Origin: an uncultured Lachnospiraceae bacterium
GTDB lineage: Bacteria; Bacillota; Clostridia; Lachnospirales; Lachnospiraceae
Reading direction: 5' to 3'
Assembly: GCA_910578085.1 (NCBI GenBank)
Contig: CAJTPM010000003.1
Coordinates: 1-64,000 of the forward strand
Length of the DNA stretch: 64,000 nt
Shown piece by piece: positions 7,799-17,012 of the stretch; positions within the stretch are counted from its first letter, which is position 1, and every line of letters starts with the position of its first letter. Under the pieces are notes generated by a model, which was not told the DNA's origin, searched no databases, and was given only the letters and a program-made list of their open reading frames with translations. The translations under genes and the position numbers were made by a program.

Positions 7799-10700
7799 AA
7801 ATCCGGAGATTAAAAAGGTACTTGTGATCGGTTCCGGTCCTATTGTGATCGGCCAGGCGGCGGAATTTGACTATGCGGGCACCCAGGCATGCCGTTCCCT
7901 GAAGGAAGAGGGCATGGAGGTAGTGCTGGTAAACTCCAACCCTGCTACGATCATGACGGACGGAGATATTGCGGACAGAGTGTACATCGAACCGTTGACG
8001 GTGAAGGTGCTTGAGCAGATCATCGAAAAGGAGAAGCCGGATTCCGTGCTTCCCACGCTGGGCGGTCAGGCCGGGCTTAACCTGGGCATGGAGTTGGAGG
8101 AATCCGGTTTCCTGGCGGCCCACAATGTGAGGCTCATCGGCACAACGGCACAGACCATCAAAAAGGCGGAGGATCGTCTGGAATTTAAGAAGACCATGGA
8201 GAAGTGCGGGGAGCCCTGCGCCCCTTCTTTAGTGGTGGAGAACATTCAGGATGGTGTGGATTTTGCGGCGAAGATCGGCTATCCGGTGGTGCTGCGTCCC
8301 GCCTATACGCTGGGAGGCTCCGGCGGCGGCATTGCCCACAATCAGGTGCAGCTGGAAGAGATTCTGGAAAACGGTCTGAGACTTTCCAGAGTGGGACAGG
8401 TGCTTGTGGAACGCTGTATCGCGGGCTGGAAAGAGATAGAATATGAAGCGATGCGTGACAGTGCAGGCAACTGTATCACGATCTGCAGCATGGAGAACAT
8501 CGATCCGGTGGGCGTCCATACTGGAGATTCCATCGTGGTGGCGCCTTCCCAGACGTTGGGGGATAAGGAATACCAGATGCTTCGCAGCGCGGCCCTGAAT
8601 ATCGTCAATGAGCTGGAGATCACCGGCGGCTGCAACGTGCAGTTTGCCCTGCATCCTGACAGCTTTGAATACTGTGTGATCGAGGTAAACCCGAGGGTGA
8701 GCCGTTCTTCGGCGCTTGCTTCCAAGGCTACGGGCTATCCCATCGCCAAGGTGGCGTCAAAGATCGCTCTGGGCTATACGTTAGATGAAATTAAAAATGC
8801 GATCACAGGAAAGACTTACGCCAGCTTTGAGCCGGCTATCGATTATTGTGTGGTGAAGATTCCGAGGCTGCCTTTTGACAAGTTCCTGACGGCCAAGCGG
8901 ACGCTGACCACCCAGATGAAGGCTACCGGCGAGGTGATGAGCATCTGCAACAGCTTCGAGGGAGCGTTGATGAAGGCGCTTCGGTCTTTGGAACAGCATG
9001 TGGACTGTCTGCGCAGCTATGATTTTTCGGCGCTGTCCAAAGAAGATCTGCTTGAGCGTATGAAGAAGGTGGATGATCAGCGGATCTTCCTGATCGCAGA
9101 GGCTGTAAGAAAGGGAATCGATTATGATACGATCTACGATATCACCATGGTGGATAAGTGGTTTATCGATAAGATCGCTATTCTGACGGAGATGGAGGAG
9201 AAGCTGGAACAGGAAGGCGCCGCTCTTTCTGTGGAGACACTGCGGGAGGCAAAGCGGTTAGAGTTTCCGGACAATGTGATCGGAAGACTTACCGGACTTT
9301 CCGGGCAGGCGGTGAAACAGATGCGCGATGCAAACGGCATCACCGCTTCCTATAAGATGGTGGACACCTGCGCTGCGGAGTTTGAGGCTCAGACGCCCTA
9401 TTATTACTCTGTCTACGGCGGCGAGAATGAAGCCGTGGAGACGAAGGACAGAAAGAAAGTGCTGGTGCTTGGTTCCGGGCCGATCCGGATCGGGCAGGGC
9501 ATAGAGTTCGACTACTGCAGCGTTCATGCCACCTGGGCATTTTCCAGGGCAGGCTATGAGACGATCATTGTCAACAACAATCCGGAGACGGTGTCCACGG
9601 ACTTTGACATTGCGGATAAACTGTATTTCGAACCGCTGACGCCTGAGGATGTGGAAAATATCGTAAGGCTGGAGAAGCCCGACGGCGCGGTGGTGCAGTT
9701 CGGCGGCCAGACGGCCATCAAGCTGACCGAGGATCTGATGAAGATGGGCGTGCCGATTTTAGGCACAAAGGCGGAGGATGTGGATGCCGCCGAGGACAGG
9801 GAACTGTTCGATCGGATTTTACAGGAGACAGAGATCCCCAGAGCGGCGGGTGGTACGGTGTTTACCGCCGAGGAGGCCAGGGAAGTGGCGAATCGTCTGG
9901 GCTATCCGGTGCTTGTGAGGCCTTCCTATGTGCTGGGCGGCCAGGGCATGCAGATCGCCATCTCCGACGCGGAGATCGAAGAGTTTATGGCGGTCATCAA
10001 CCGCTATTCCCAGGAGCATCCGATCCTGGTGGATAAATACTTACAGGGAAAGGAACTGGAGGTGGATGCGGTCTGCGACGGCACGGATATTCTGATTCCG
10101 GGGATCATGGAGCATATCGAGCGCACCGGCGTGCATTCCGGCGACTCCATCTCCGTTTACCCGGCTTTCACAGTCAGTGAGAAGGTGAAGGAAACCATTG
10201 CCGAGTATTCCAGACGTCTGGCGAAGGCCCTGCATGTCATCGGCCTGATCAATATCCAGTTTATCGCGGTGGGGGACGAAGTCTATGTGATCGAGGTGAA
10301 CCCCAGATCCTCCCGTACCGTGCCCTACATCAGCAAAGTGACGGGCATTCCGATTGTGGATCTGGCAACGGAAGTGATTTTGGGCAAAAGGATAAGAGAT
10401 CTGGGTTACGAGCCCGGTTTACAGAAAGCAGCGGACTATGTGGCCATCAAGATGCCGGTGTTCTCCTTCGAGAAGATCAGAGGGGCGGAGATCTCTCTGG
10501 GGCCGGAGATGAAGTCCACCGGAGAGTGCCTGGGTATTGCGCAGACCTTCGATGAGGCGCTCTACAAGGCGTTTCTGGGGGCGGGCGTGGATCTGCCGAA
10601 ATACAAGCAGATGATCATCACCGTGAAAGATGCGGACAAGGGGGAGGCCATCGAGATCGGCCGCCGCTTTGAAAAGCTTGGCTATATCATCTATGCGACC

Positions 10701-11015
10701 AGAAGTACCGCGGCGGCACTCAATGAGGCGGGCGTGAAGGCCAGGAAAGTCAACAAGATTTCTCAGGAATCTCCTACGGTGATGGATCTGATCTTAGGTC
10801 ATAAGATCGATCTGGTCATCGATACGCCGACGCAGGGCAGAGATAAATCCAGAGACGGTTTCTTAATCCGCCGCAATGCCATCGAGACCGGCGTCAACTG
10901 TATCACGGCCATGGACACAGCCAGAGCGCTGGTGACCAGTCTGGAAAACAAGGAGAGACAGGGAAATAAACTGACGCTGGTGGATATTGCGACGATCGCG
11001 AGACGTGGAAAATAA
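7791..11015 (+). CDS. carB: carbamoyl-phosphate synthase large subunit
   Basis: Start set to the ATG at 7791 (MPRNPEIKKVLVIGSGP), which has AAAGGAGGG upstream; an in-frame ATG at 7767 lies further inside carA. 1074 residues, normal for CarB. Two homologous halves are visible, each beginning with a VLVxGSGPIxIGQ phosphate loop-like motif (about residues 11 and 554) with ATP-grasp folds, and an MGS-like allosteric domain at the C-terminus. It makes carbamoyl phosphate from bicarbonate, two ATP and channelled ammonia in complex with CarA. It is the last gene of the operon; a hairpin follows. Confidence 0.97.
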   Translation: MPRNPEIKKVLVIGSGPIVIGQAAEFDYAGTQACRSLKEEGMEVVLVNSNPATIMTDGDIADRVYIEPLTVKVLEQIIEKEKPDSVLPTLGGQAGLNLGMELEESGFLAAHNVRLIGTTAQTIKKAEDRLEFKKTMEKCGEPCAPSLVVENIQDGVDFAAKIGYPVVLRPAYTLGGSGGGIAHNQVQLEEILENGLRLSRVGQVLVERCIAGWKEIEYEAMRDSAGNCITICSMENIDPVGVHTGDSIVVAPSQTLGDKEYQMLRSAALNIVNELEITGGCNVQFALHPDSFEYCVIEVNPRVSRSSALASKATGYPIAKVASKIALGYTLDEIKNAITGKTYASFEPAIDYCVVKIPRLPFDKFLTAKRTLTTQMKATGEVMSICNSFEGALMKALRSLEQHVDCLRSYDFSALSKEDLLERMKKVDDQRIFLIAEAVRKGIDYDTIYDITMVDKWFIDKIAILTEMEEKLEQEGAALSVETLREAKRLEFPDNVIGRLTGLSGQAVKQMRDANGITASYKMVDTCAAEFEAQTPYYYSVYGGENEAVETKDRKKVLVLGSGPIRIGQGIEFDYCSVHATWAFSRAGYETIIVNNNPETVSTDFDIADKLYFEPLTPEDVENIVRLEKPDGAVVQFGGQTAIKLTEDLMKMGVPILGTKAEDVDAAEDRELFDRILQETEIPRAAGGTVFTAEEAREVANRLGYPVLVRPSYVLGGQGMQIAISDAEIEEFMAVINRYSQEHPILVDKYLQGKELEVDAVCDGTDILIPGIMEHIERTGVHSGDSISVYPAFTVSEKVKETIAEYSRRLAKALHVIGLINIQFIAVGDEVYVIEVNPRSSRTVPYISKVTGIPIVDLATEVILGKRIRDLGYEPGLQKAADYVAIKMPVFSFEKIRGAEISLGPEMKSTGECLGIAQTFDEALYKAFLGAGVDLPKYKQMIITVKDADKGEAIEIGRRFEKLGYIIYATRSTAAALNEAGVKARKVNKISQESPTVMDLILGHKIDLVIDTPTQGRDKSRDGFLIRRNAIETGVNCITAMDTARALVTSLENKERQGNKLTLVDIATIARRGK

Positions 11016-11032
11016 AAAATATATTGTGGAAT

Positions 11033-11066
11033 AAATACGGCAGGGGCGGGAGTCCCTGCTGTATTT
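11033..11066 (+). terminator. hairpin after carB
   Basis: A 13-bp stem AAATACGGCAGGG (11033-11045) pairing with CCCTGCTGTATTT (11054-11066), one G-U pair, 8-nt loop. The 3' arm ends in TTT but there is no long T run, so termination may be modest. It begins 17 bases after the carB stop. Confidence 0.6.
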
Positions 11067-11070
11067 GGAC

Positions 11071-11409
11071 AGAGGCAATCTTTCAGATCGACCGGAGCGG
11101 GATGACCGGCAGGGATGGCATCGCTTTAACTGATATCGTTCACCTCGATGAGGACAACAATGTTATCCGGGAGGTTTCTGAGGATGCGTTTGTTTTTTTT
11201 CGAATGCGGAGAACGAGAACAGAGACAGCATAGAACAGCTGCGCGAGGATTTACAGCTTCTCATGGAGAACGAAAAGAGGGCGCGGTAGTATTTACAGCG
11301 CGTGGCGGATAATACGGAGTTTACGGCATGGCATTTCGGGCATTTCCATGAAGATACGGAGGTGAAGGATGTGTTTTTCTGTCTGTATGAGGAGATGGCC
11401 GAGGTGTAA
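11071..11409 (+). pseudogene. broken gene, C-terminus resembling a metallophosphoesterase
   Basis: Reading across two frameshifts (around 11190-11215) and one in-frame TAG (11287-11289) gives a continuous protein-like text: IALTDIVHLDEDNNVIREV, then SIEQLREDLQLLMENEKRA, then TEFTAWHFGHFHEDTEV and a short tail. FGHFHED followed by a CLY tail is the form seen at the end of calcineurin-like phosphoesterases in Firmicutes. The N-terminal part of any such gene is gone. Family assignment is tentative; decay is clear. Confidence 0.55.
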
Positions 11410-11456
11410 GGGGAAAGGAGGGGAGTATTTCAGGACTAAAGAGGAGGATAGAGATT

Positions 11457-12542
11457 ATGCCTGAATATTATGAACTGTCATGCTTTGAAACGGATTACAG
11501 CAGTTTTTTGAAAGACAGGCTGTTAGGGGGAACAAAAAAATATGGTTCCTATATTGATCCGGATTGTGTGAAGGATGTCAGCAAAACGGATTTTTATAAT
11601 GATCTGGCAGATTTTTTGAATGGTCGGGAGAAAGAACTGGAAAAAGAACTGAAAAACAGTTATTTTTTTCTGCCGCCAGCGTATGCGCCCCAAACGCCGA
11701 AATGGCTGCAGAAGCATGAGGATAAGAAAAATTCGGTAGATAAGAAGATTATTACTGTTGAGGAAAAAAACGATACAGGCAGATTGTTCTTCTTGAAATC
11801 GGATCAATTTGGATTTAGTGCTGCTGAAACTATATATGAGAAGAATAAAAGCGATAAACATCCGCTTTCCAGATTGCTTTATCAATATAAAAGACAGGAA
11901 AAAGAGGAGCAGGATAAAATAATTAGCCGAATTACCGAATACATAAAAAACACAAGAACGATAGGAGGTTCATTTATATGGCCGGTGCCGTTGGAGGGAA
12001 AACGCGACTTTGTTTATAATAAGATACGCGGAGTGGGGAGCTATCTGGAAGACAGAGTAGATCTGACATTGCTGGAAATAAAACATGTGATAAATGGAAG
12101 AAATAATAATTTTGAAAAGTGCAAATCAGATATAAGGCTATATGGCGAATATGAAAAAGATGGGCAGGGGCAAAAAGTAAACACACATATGAAACAATGG
12201 TTTGATCATTTTGATTCATTTCAGGGGTATGTCGAATATTTCATGCTGGAACCGTTTTGCCAGAAAGTAATGGCAAAGGGAAGTGAGAAAGGGTACGATT
12301 ATATACCTTTAAATATTATAGATGGAGAACCTATTGATGAGAAAAAAATTGATGATTATAGAGAAATCTATTATAAAACAAAAAAGAAAGATCGGAAAGG
12401 AGAAGTGCAAACCCTGAACAAAGAAGAGCTCATCAACATGTTAAACCGCTTAGAAAAAATGATTCTGGAAAGAACCGAAAACATGGAAAGCGCGATTGGT
12501 TCATACAGAAAAGAAGAAAGGATTCTACATACAAAACAATAA
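11457..12542 (+). CDS. DUF6994-like protein, function unknown
   Basis: 361 residues, soluble, Lys/Glu rich. The central block RTIGGSFIWPV...YNKIRGVGSYLEDRVDLTLLEIKHVI and the later FDSFQGYVEYFML...YDYIPLN...IDDYREIYYKTKKK match my recollection of DUF6994. No catalytic motif is apparent. AT content is clearly higher than carAB and the operon to the right, and it lies between two broken genes, so it is probably horizontally acquired. It is monocistronic; the ATG follows AGAGGAGG. Defence or stress roles are possible from this kind of context but nothing in the sequence shows one. Confidence 0.6.
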   Translation: MPEYYELSCFETDYSSFLKDRLLGGTKKYGSYIDPDCVKDVSKTDFYNDLADFLNGREKELEKELKNSYFFLPPAYAPQTPKWLQKHEDKKNSVDKKIITVEEKNDTGRLFFLKSDQFGFSAAETIYEKNKSDKHPLSRLLYQYKRQEKEEQDKIISRITEYIKNTRTIGGSFIWPVPLEGKRDFVYNKIRGVGSYLEDRVDLTLLEIKHVINGRNNNFEKCKSDIRLYGEYEKDGQGQKVNTHMKQWFDHFDSFQGYVEYFMLEPFCQKVMAKGSEKGYDYIPLNIIDGEPIDEKKIDDYREIYYKTKKKDRKGEVQTLNKEELINMLNRLEKMILERTENMESAIGSYRKEERILHTKQ

Positions 12543-12600
12543 AAAAACAAACGCAAAGATAAATATTGGCCATACAATTTTTGCAAAGGAGGCATTCAAA

Positions 12601-13097
12601 TGAAAAAAGAAAGAAAACGATAACATTATTTACAGGCCGGGTTCTTTTCTGATTACCTGGAGTTATGCCGTATTGATGGCAAAAATGGATTATTATACGC
12701 ATACCGTTCTTTTTACGTTTCTGGACTTTGTGGAAAATGCTTCTCCGTGCGATTGTTCTTCTCAGGCAGTATTTGAGCGGAGAGAAATTTTTATCTGTTC
12801 AAAGTCGAAAATGTTTCGTTTCCTGCAAAGGAATTTATGGTTACTTTTGCAGGGCAGCTTTTATTGGGCGGTAGATTGGAGGAAGGCGGTTGGCGCGGTT
12901 ATCTGCTTCCCTGCCTGTATAAAGAATATAATATTCTATTTTCTTCCGTTGCTGTCAGCGCCTTCTGGATTCATCCGGCCAGACAGCTGTATGGAAAAGG
13001 GTATGGGAGGGAAAGAAAGGGAAAAGAGAGAAACGTACGCAAAGTTATTTATAAAATTTTTCTGAGCATCATTAGCGGTGAGGTATATTTCCGTTAA
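12601..13097 (+). pseudogene. CPBP-family intramembrane protease remnant
   Basis: A good ribosome binding site (AAAGGAGG) and ATG at 12601 lead to a stop after seven codons. Further on, the frame around 12837-13000 reads LLLGGRLEEGGWRGYLLPCLYKEY, carrying the EExxxR motif of the CPBP (Abi/CAAX protease) family, followed by AFWIHPARQLY, close to the second family motif. A stop and at least one frameshift separate the pieces and the tail runs into unrelated sequence. Such proteases are often linked to bacteriocin self-immunity; this copy is dead. Confidence 0.65.
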
Positions 13098-13164
13098 GAT
13101 TAACATATTTGATACAAAAAACAGAAACAATCATAAAATAATTATAAATCAATCATAAAAAGTA

Positions 13165-13193
13165 TTGAACAATTCTGAAAAATGTGTTAAAGT
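13165..13193 (+). promoter_or_regulatory. probable promoter of the beta-glucoside operon
   Basis: TTGAAC (13165-13170), 17 bases, TAAAGT (13188-13193), about 30 bases upstream of the antiterminator RNA element. The hexamers are moderate but the position fits a leader that begins near 13200. Confidence 0.5.
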
Positions 13194-13222
13194 AAGGACA
13201 CATAAATAATAACCATGATGAC

Positions 13223-13250
13223 GTGTTACTGGTAAGGCAGGCAAGATCAG
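13223..13250 (+). promoter_or_regulatory. ribonucleic antiterminator (RAT) for a LicT/BglG protein
   Basis: GTGTTACTG...GGCAGGCAAGATC matches the family RAT pattern (TTGTTACTG...GCAGGCAAAACC) in sequence and spacing. Its 3' end shares bases with the 5' arm of the following terminator, so folding of one excludes the other. The antiterminator gene at 17013 in the same operon is the expected binding partner. Confidence 0.82.
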
Positions 13251-13309
13251 ATTGAAAGAGGAAGGAGGCCTCAGTTGCTTCTTTATATTTTCGATTTGGT
13301 CTTTTTTTT
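13245..13309 (+). terminator. conditional leader terminator of the beta-glucoside operon
   Basis: GATCAGATTGAAA (13245-13257) pairs with TTTCGATTTGGTC (13289-13301) over 13 positions, three of them G-U, and is followed by eight T. The 5' arm overlaps the RAT, the standard arrangement for transcription antitermination by PRD proteins. Confidence 0.78.
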
Positions 13310-13470
13310 ATGCGCAGGCTCGCATACGGAAAACTGCTGCAGGGGCAGCATGCGGGGCCCGCAGCGTACCGGGGAAAAGGCCGCCCCGGTGCGATCAGGA
13401 TCCGCAGGCCGTTCGGTAATACGCACTGGGAGTCCGGACAACAAAATATTCAAAAAAGGAGAGTAGAGTT

Positions 13471-15387
13471 ATGGATTATGGCAGAATAGCCAGTGACATT
13501 CTGACAAATGTCGGCGGAAAAGAAAATGTGAAATCGGTAACACATTGCTTTACAAGACTGCGTTTTGTGTTAAAGGATGAGAGTAAGGCAAAGAAGGATG
13601 TAGTGGAACATCTGGAGGGCGTTATTTCCGTGGTGGTTGCGGGCGGACAGTTCCAGGTGGTCTGCGGCGCCAAAGTGACTAAAATTTACGACGCGGTGCT
13701 GCCTTTAATCGGCGATCTGGAAGAGAGCGCTTCTGAGGGCGGTAATAAAGGCGGCTTTAACTTTGTTTTACAGAAGATCTCGGAGATCTTTACCCCTATC
13801 GTTCCGGCGATCGCTGCAGCAGGTTTGATCAAGGGTTTGCTGGCGGCCTGCTCGAGGCTTCCGATGTTCGAGGCTTTCACGGCCACCAGCACTTATACGC
13901 TGTTAAACACGGCCAGTAACATTATTTTCTATTTTATGCCTGTATTTTTAGCTTATACGGCTGCAAAGGCGCTTAAATGTAATCAGGTCATCGCCATGGT
14001 GCTGGGGGCGTTCCTCTGCCATCCGGTGATCGATGCGCTGATCCAGGATGTGGAGACGGCGTCTACGATCTTCGGGTTGCCTGTGATCAAAAAAGCGTTT
14101 ACAATAGGGGAATCCACCAAAGTGTTCAGCTATACCGAATCGGTGATCCCGATCATTCTGGCAGTGATCGTGCTGTGTTTCCTGGAGCGGTTCTTAAAAA
14201 AGATCATTCCGGAGATCCTGCAGATCATCCTGGTGCCGGGACTGAGCCTGATCATCATGATTCCGGTGATGTTAGTGGTGGTAGGTCCGGTGGGAATCTA
14301 TGTGGGTTATGCGATCCAGTGGCTGTATCAGGCGCTTTATTCGTTCAGTCCATTACTTGGCGGCACCATTGTCGGCGGTCTTTGGGGCGTATGCGTTATC
14401 TTTGGTGCGCACCGTGCGCTGCTGCCGATTGGTCTCAACGATGTGGCAATTTCCGGCACAAACACACTGATGTGCTTCGCGGGCGCGGCAAACTTCTCCC
14501 AGGCGGGGGCTGCGTTAGGCGTTATGTTTAAGACAAAGAGCGCTGAGACAAAGCAGGTGGCAGGTGCGGCATCTCTGTCCGCCTTTCTGGTGGGTATTAC
14601 GGAGCCGGCGATCTACGGCTGTAACCTGCGGTTAAAGAAGCCCATGGTCTGTGCGGTGATCTCAGGTGCTGTGGGCGGCGCTATCATGGGTATTGGTAAT
14701 GCGGTAAACACCGGTTTTGCGAATAATGGTATTCTGACGATCATGTCCTATTATGGAGAGGGAACCAGCTTCCCGCGCTTCCTGGCGTATCTGATCGGTA
14801 TTGCGGTGGCTTTCTTCGGCGCGGCGATCCTGACTTATATCGCAGGATTTGAAGAGGTAGTTCCAGGTGCGGCAGCGGCTGCCATTCCGGAAAAAGGCAA
14901 AAAAATTTCTGTAAAAGTGACAAAAGACAATGCGGATCTGGAAATTGCTTCCCCTGTAGAGGGAAAAGCGGTATCTTTAAAAGAGACAGCCGATGAAGTA
15001 TTTGCTTCGGAGGCGTTGGGAAAAGGCATTGCGATCGTTCCCGCAAAGGGTGAGATCGTGGCGCCGGCGGACGGTACGCTGTCTGTTTTGTATCCGACAC
15101 TTCATGCGCTTGGGTTTGTTTTGGACAACGGCGTGGAACTTTTAGTACATATCGGTATCAACACGGTGGAGTTAAACGGGGCATGCTTTGAGAAACATGT
15201 GGAACAGGGAGTGCGCGTGAAGAAGGGCGACCGCCTGGTAAGCTTTGATATCGATAAGATCAGAGAGAAGGGATATGATCCCACGGTTATGGTTTTAGTC
15301 TCCAACACCGATCAGTTTGCCGGTGTGGACGGCGTGCCGGGAGAGCGGGTTTCCAGCGGGAAGAACGTGATTTTGATTAAGAAATAA
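13471..15387 (+). CDS. bglF: PTS beta-glucoside transporter subunit IIBCA
   Basis: 638 residues with the domain order EIIB-EIIC-EIIA. EIIB has the phosphocysteine in THCFTRLRF (Cys26); EIIC spans about residues 100-460 with many hydrophobic segments; EIIA at the C-terminus carries LLVHIGINTVELNG (phosphohistidine about 560). It imports and phosphorylates beta-glucosides such as salicin, arbutin or cellobiose-like sugars. The IIBCA order with a RAT leader and a LicT-type gene supports the Bgl family; the exact sugar is not shown. AAAGGAGAG precedes the ATG. Confidence 0.93.
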   Translation: MDYGRIASDILTNVGGKENVKSVTHCFTRLRFVLKDESKAKKDVVEHLEGVISVVVAGGQFQVVCGAKVTKIYDAVLPLIGDLEESASEGGNKGGFNFVLQKISEIFTPIVPAIAAAGLIKGLLAACSRLPMFEAFTATSTYTLLNTASNIIFYFMPVFLAYTAAKALKCNQVIAMVLGAFLCHPVIDALIQDVETASTIFGLPVIKKAFTIGESTKVFSYTESVIPIILAVIVLCFLERFLKKIIPEILQIILVPGLSLIIMIPVMLVVVGPVGIYVGYAIQWLYQALYSFSPLLGGTIVGGLWGVCVIFGAHRALLPIGLNDVAISGTNTLMCFAGAANFSQAGAALGVMFKTKSAETKQVAGAASLSAFLVGITEPAIYGCNLRLKKPMVCAVISGAVGGAIMGIGNAVNTGFANNGILTIMSYYGEGTSFPRFLAYLIGIAVAFFGAAILTYIAGFEEVVPGAAAAAIPEKGKKISVKVTKDNADLEIASPVEGKAVSLKETADEVFASEALGKGIAIVPAKGEIVAPADGTLSVLYPTLHALGFVLDNGVELLVHIGINTVELNGACFEKHVEQGVRVKKGDRLVSFDIDKIREKGYDPTVMVLVSNTDQFAGVDGVPGERVSSGKNVILIKK

Positions 15388-15404
15388 GAATTTCTAAAAT
15401 GGGA

Positions 15405-15478
15405 AGATTTCTGCCTGTACAATGGTGAGGATGCGGTAAAAACAGCTTCGGACAGACATTGTGCAGGTAGCAGAAAGG
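15405..15478 (+). other. imperfect inverted repeat between PTS and GH1 genes
   Basis: TTTCTGCCTGTACAATG (about 15408-15424) is mirrored by CATTGTGCAGGTAGCAGAAA (about 15458-15477), with a three-base bulge and one G-U pair. In mRNA this would be a hairpin with a 30-nt loop ending just before the GH1 ribosome binding region. It lacks a T tail, so it looks like a processing or stability element rather than a terminator. Confidence 0.4.
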
Positions 15479-15491
15479 GTATGGTATTTCT

Positions 15492-16904
15492 ATGATAACA
15501 AAATTTCCGAAAAATTTTCTCTGGGGTGCGGCTTCTTCCGCGTTCCAGATCGAGGGCGGATGGGACGAGGACGGCAAAGGAATGACAGTGGCGGATTTCA
15601 ATTCCTTCAAGCGTTCCGACCGCCAGGCGGACAGCAAAGTCGCCAGCGATTTTTACCATCACTGGAAAGAGGACATCGGTCTGATGAAGGAGCTGGGGTT
15701 AAAGACCTACCGTTTTTCCATCTCCTGGGCCAGAATCATTCCGGACGGCGACGGGGCAATCAATCAGAAAGGAATCGATTTTTACAGTCGGGTCATCGAT
15801 GAGCTGATTGCAAATGACATTGTTCCTTTTGTCACCTTATATCATTTTGATCTGCCCTATGCGCTGGTGGAAAAATATAACGGCTGGGAGGACAGACGTT
15901 GTGCCTATGCCTTTGAGCGTTACGCAAAGGTATGTTTTGAGGCTTTTGGAGACAGGGTGAAATGGTGGCTTGTGCACAATGAGCAGAATCTGATGATCCG
16001 GGTGGATGAGCGGATGAACATTACGGAGTCTGATCCCTGGAAAGCGGATAAAATGCGGGCACAGATGGATTATCATATGTTTCTGGCTCACGCTCTGGCT
16101 GTGAATGCCTGCCACGAGATGGTGGAGGGCGGAAAGATCGCGCCTGCGGTCTCTTCTACCTGTACCTATCCTCTGACCAACAGGCCGGAAGATGTCTGGG
16201 CGGCAAAGATGAACGACTGGTTCAAGACCAACTATTGTCTGGATATGCACTACTACGGAGAGTATCCGGGGTATTATATGCGGTATCTGAAAGAACGGAA
16301 TATTGTGCCGGTGATGGAAGAGGGGGACAGAGCGCTTCTCAAGAGCGCAAAGATGGATTTCATTGCCCTGAATTATTACAGAACCCTCTGTGCAAGCTAT
16401 CTTCCTGCAGATGAGGAACATCCTGTGGGGATGCGGGCATACCGGGGCAATGAGGTGGATTTTGACCAGTACGGCTACTGCAGGGATGAGAAAAATACGA
16501 ACCTGGCAGCCAGCGAGTACGGCGCACAGATCGATCCCATGGGACTGCGGATTGTATTGAACGATTATTATGCGCGCTATCATCTGCCACTTATCATCAC
16601 CGAAAACGGGCTGGGGACGCCGGATGTGCTGACGGAAGACGGCAAAGTTCATGACGATTACCGGATCGATTATATCCGTGGCCATGTGGAGGCCATGGCG
16701 CTTTCCATAGAGGACGGCGTGGAGCTGATGGGGTACTGTCCCTGGTCGGTGATCGATTTGTTAAGTTCTCATCAGGGGTTCAGAAAACGCTACGGTTTTG
16801 TGTATGTGAACAGAGAGGATATGGATCTGAAGGATCTGGGACGTGTTCGCAAGGACAGTTTTTACTGGTATCAGAATGTGATACGGACAAACGGTGAGAT
16901 CTGA
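15492..16904 (+). CDS. GH1 6-phospho-beta-glucosidase
   Basis: 470 residues, standard GH1 length. N-terminal FPKNFLWGAASSAFQIEGG, acid/base Glu164 in HNEQN and nucleophile Glu371 in ITENGLG. In this operon it would hydrolyse the 6-phosphoglucoside delivered by the PTS into glucose-6-phosphate and an aglycone. HNEQN replaces the more common NEPN/NEIN, with the glutamate in place. The ATG at 15492 has a weak ribosome binding site (AAAGGGTATGG), so it may rely on coupling. Confidence 0.9.
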   Translation: MITKFPKNFLWGAASSAFQIEGGWDEDGKGMTVADFNSFKRSDRQADSKVASDFYHHWKEDIGLMKELGLKTYRFSISWARIIPDGDGAINQKGIDFYSRVIDELIANDIVPFVTLYHFDLPYALVEKYNGWEDRRCAYAFERYAKVCFEAFGDRVKWWLVHNEQNLMIRVDERMNITESDPWKADKMRAQMDYHMFLAHALAVNACHEMVEGGKIAPAVSSTCTYPLTNRPEDVWAAKMNDWFKTNYCLDMHYYGEYPGYYMRYLKERNIVPVMEEGDRALLKSAKMDFIALNYYRTLCASYLPADEEHPVGMRAYRGNEVDFDQYGYCRDEKNTNLAASEYGAQIDPMGLRIVLNDYYARYHLPLIITENGLGTPDVLTEDGKVHDDYRIDYIRGHVEAMALSIEDGVELMGYCPWSVIDLLSSHQGFRKRYGFVYVNREDMDLKDLGRVRKDSFYWYQNVIRTNGEI

Positions 16905-16911
16905 TAACAAG

Positions 16912-16991
16912 GTCATTTAGGTAATGTCAGCGGATGCCGTGAGTAGCATTTTATGCTGCTCACGGCTGGGCTAAGGTGTTAAGTAAATGAC
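16912..16991. repeat. 80-bp near-perfect palindrome between GH1 and antiterminator genes
   Basis: The ends are GTCATTTA (16912-16919) and TAAATGAC (16984-16991). The core GCCGTGAGTAGCAT (16935-16948) pairs with ATGCTGCTCACGGC (16952-16965), fully with one G-U. Intervening segments pair partly. There is no T run, so it is not an ordinary terminator. It could be a MITE/REP-like element or an mRNA processing hairpin limiting expression of the distal genes. Confidence 0.6.
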
Positions 16992-17012
16992 ATGGTTAAT
17001 GGGGGAGAGAAG

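Noticed and set aside
11024..11233. 69-codon open frame after carB as an intact small gene
   Set aside because: It starts inside the carB terminator and continues, via frameshifts and a stop, into a phosphoesterase-like tail, so it is part of a pseudogene.
13275..13466. 63-codon open frame as a leader peptide before the PTS gene
   Set aside because: It begins inside the terminator region, has no ribosome binding site and no conserved features; the antitermination mechanism needs no leader peptide.
15837..16685. Minus-strand open frame of 282 codons over the GH1 gene
   Set aside because: Shadow of the GH1 gene; plus-strand catalytic motifs are conserved and the antisense text is low-complexity His/Ile/Val.
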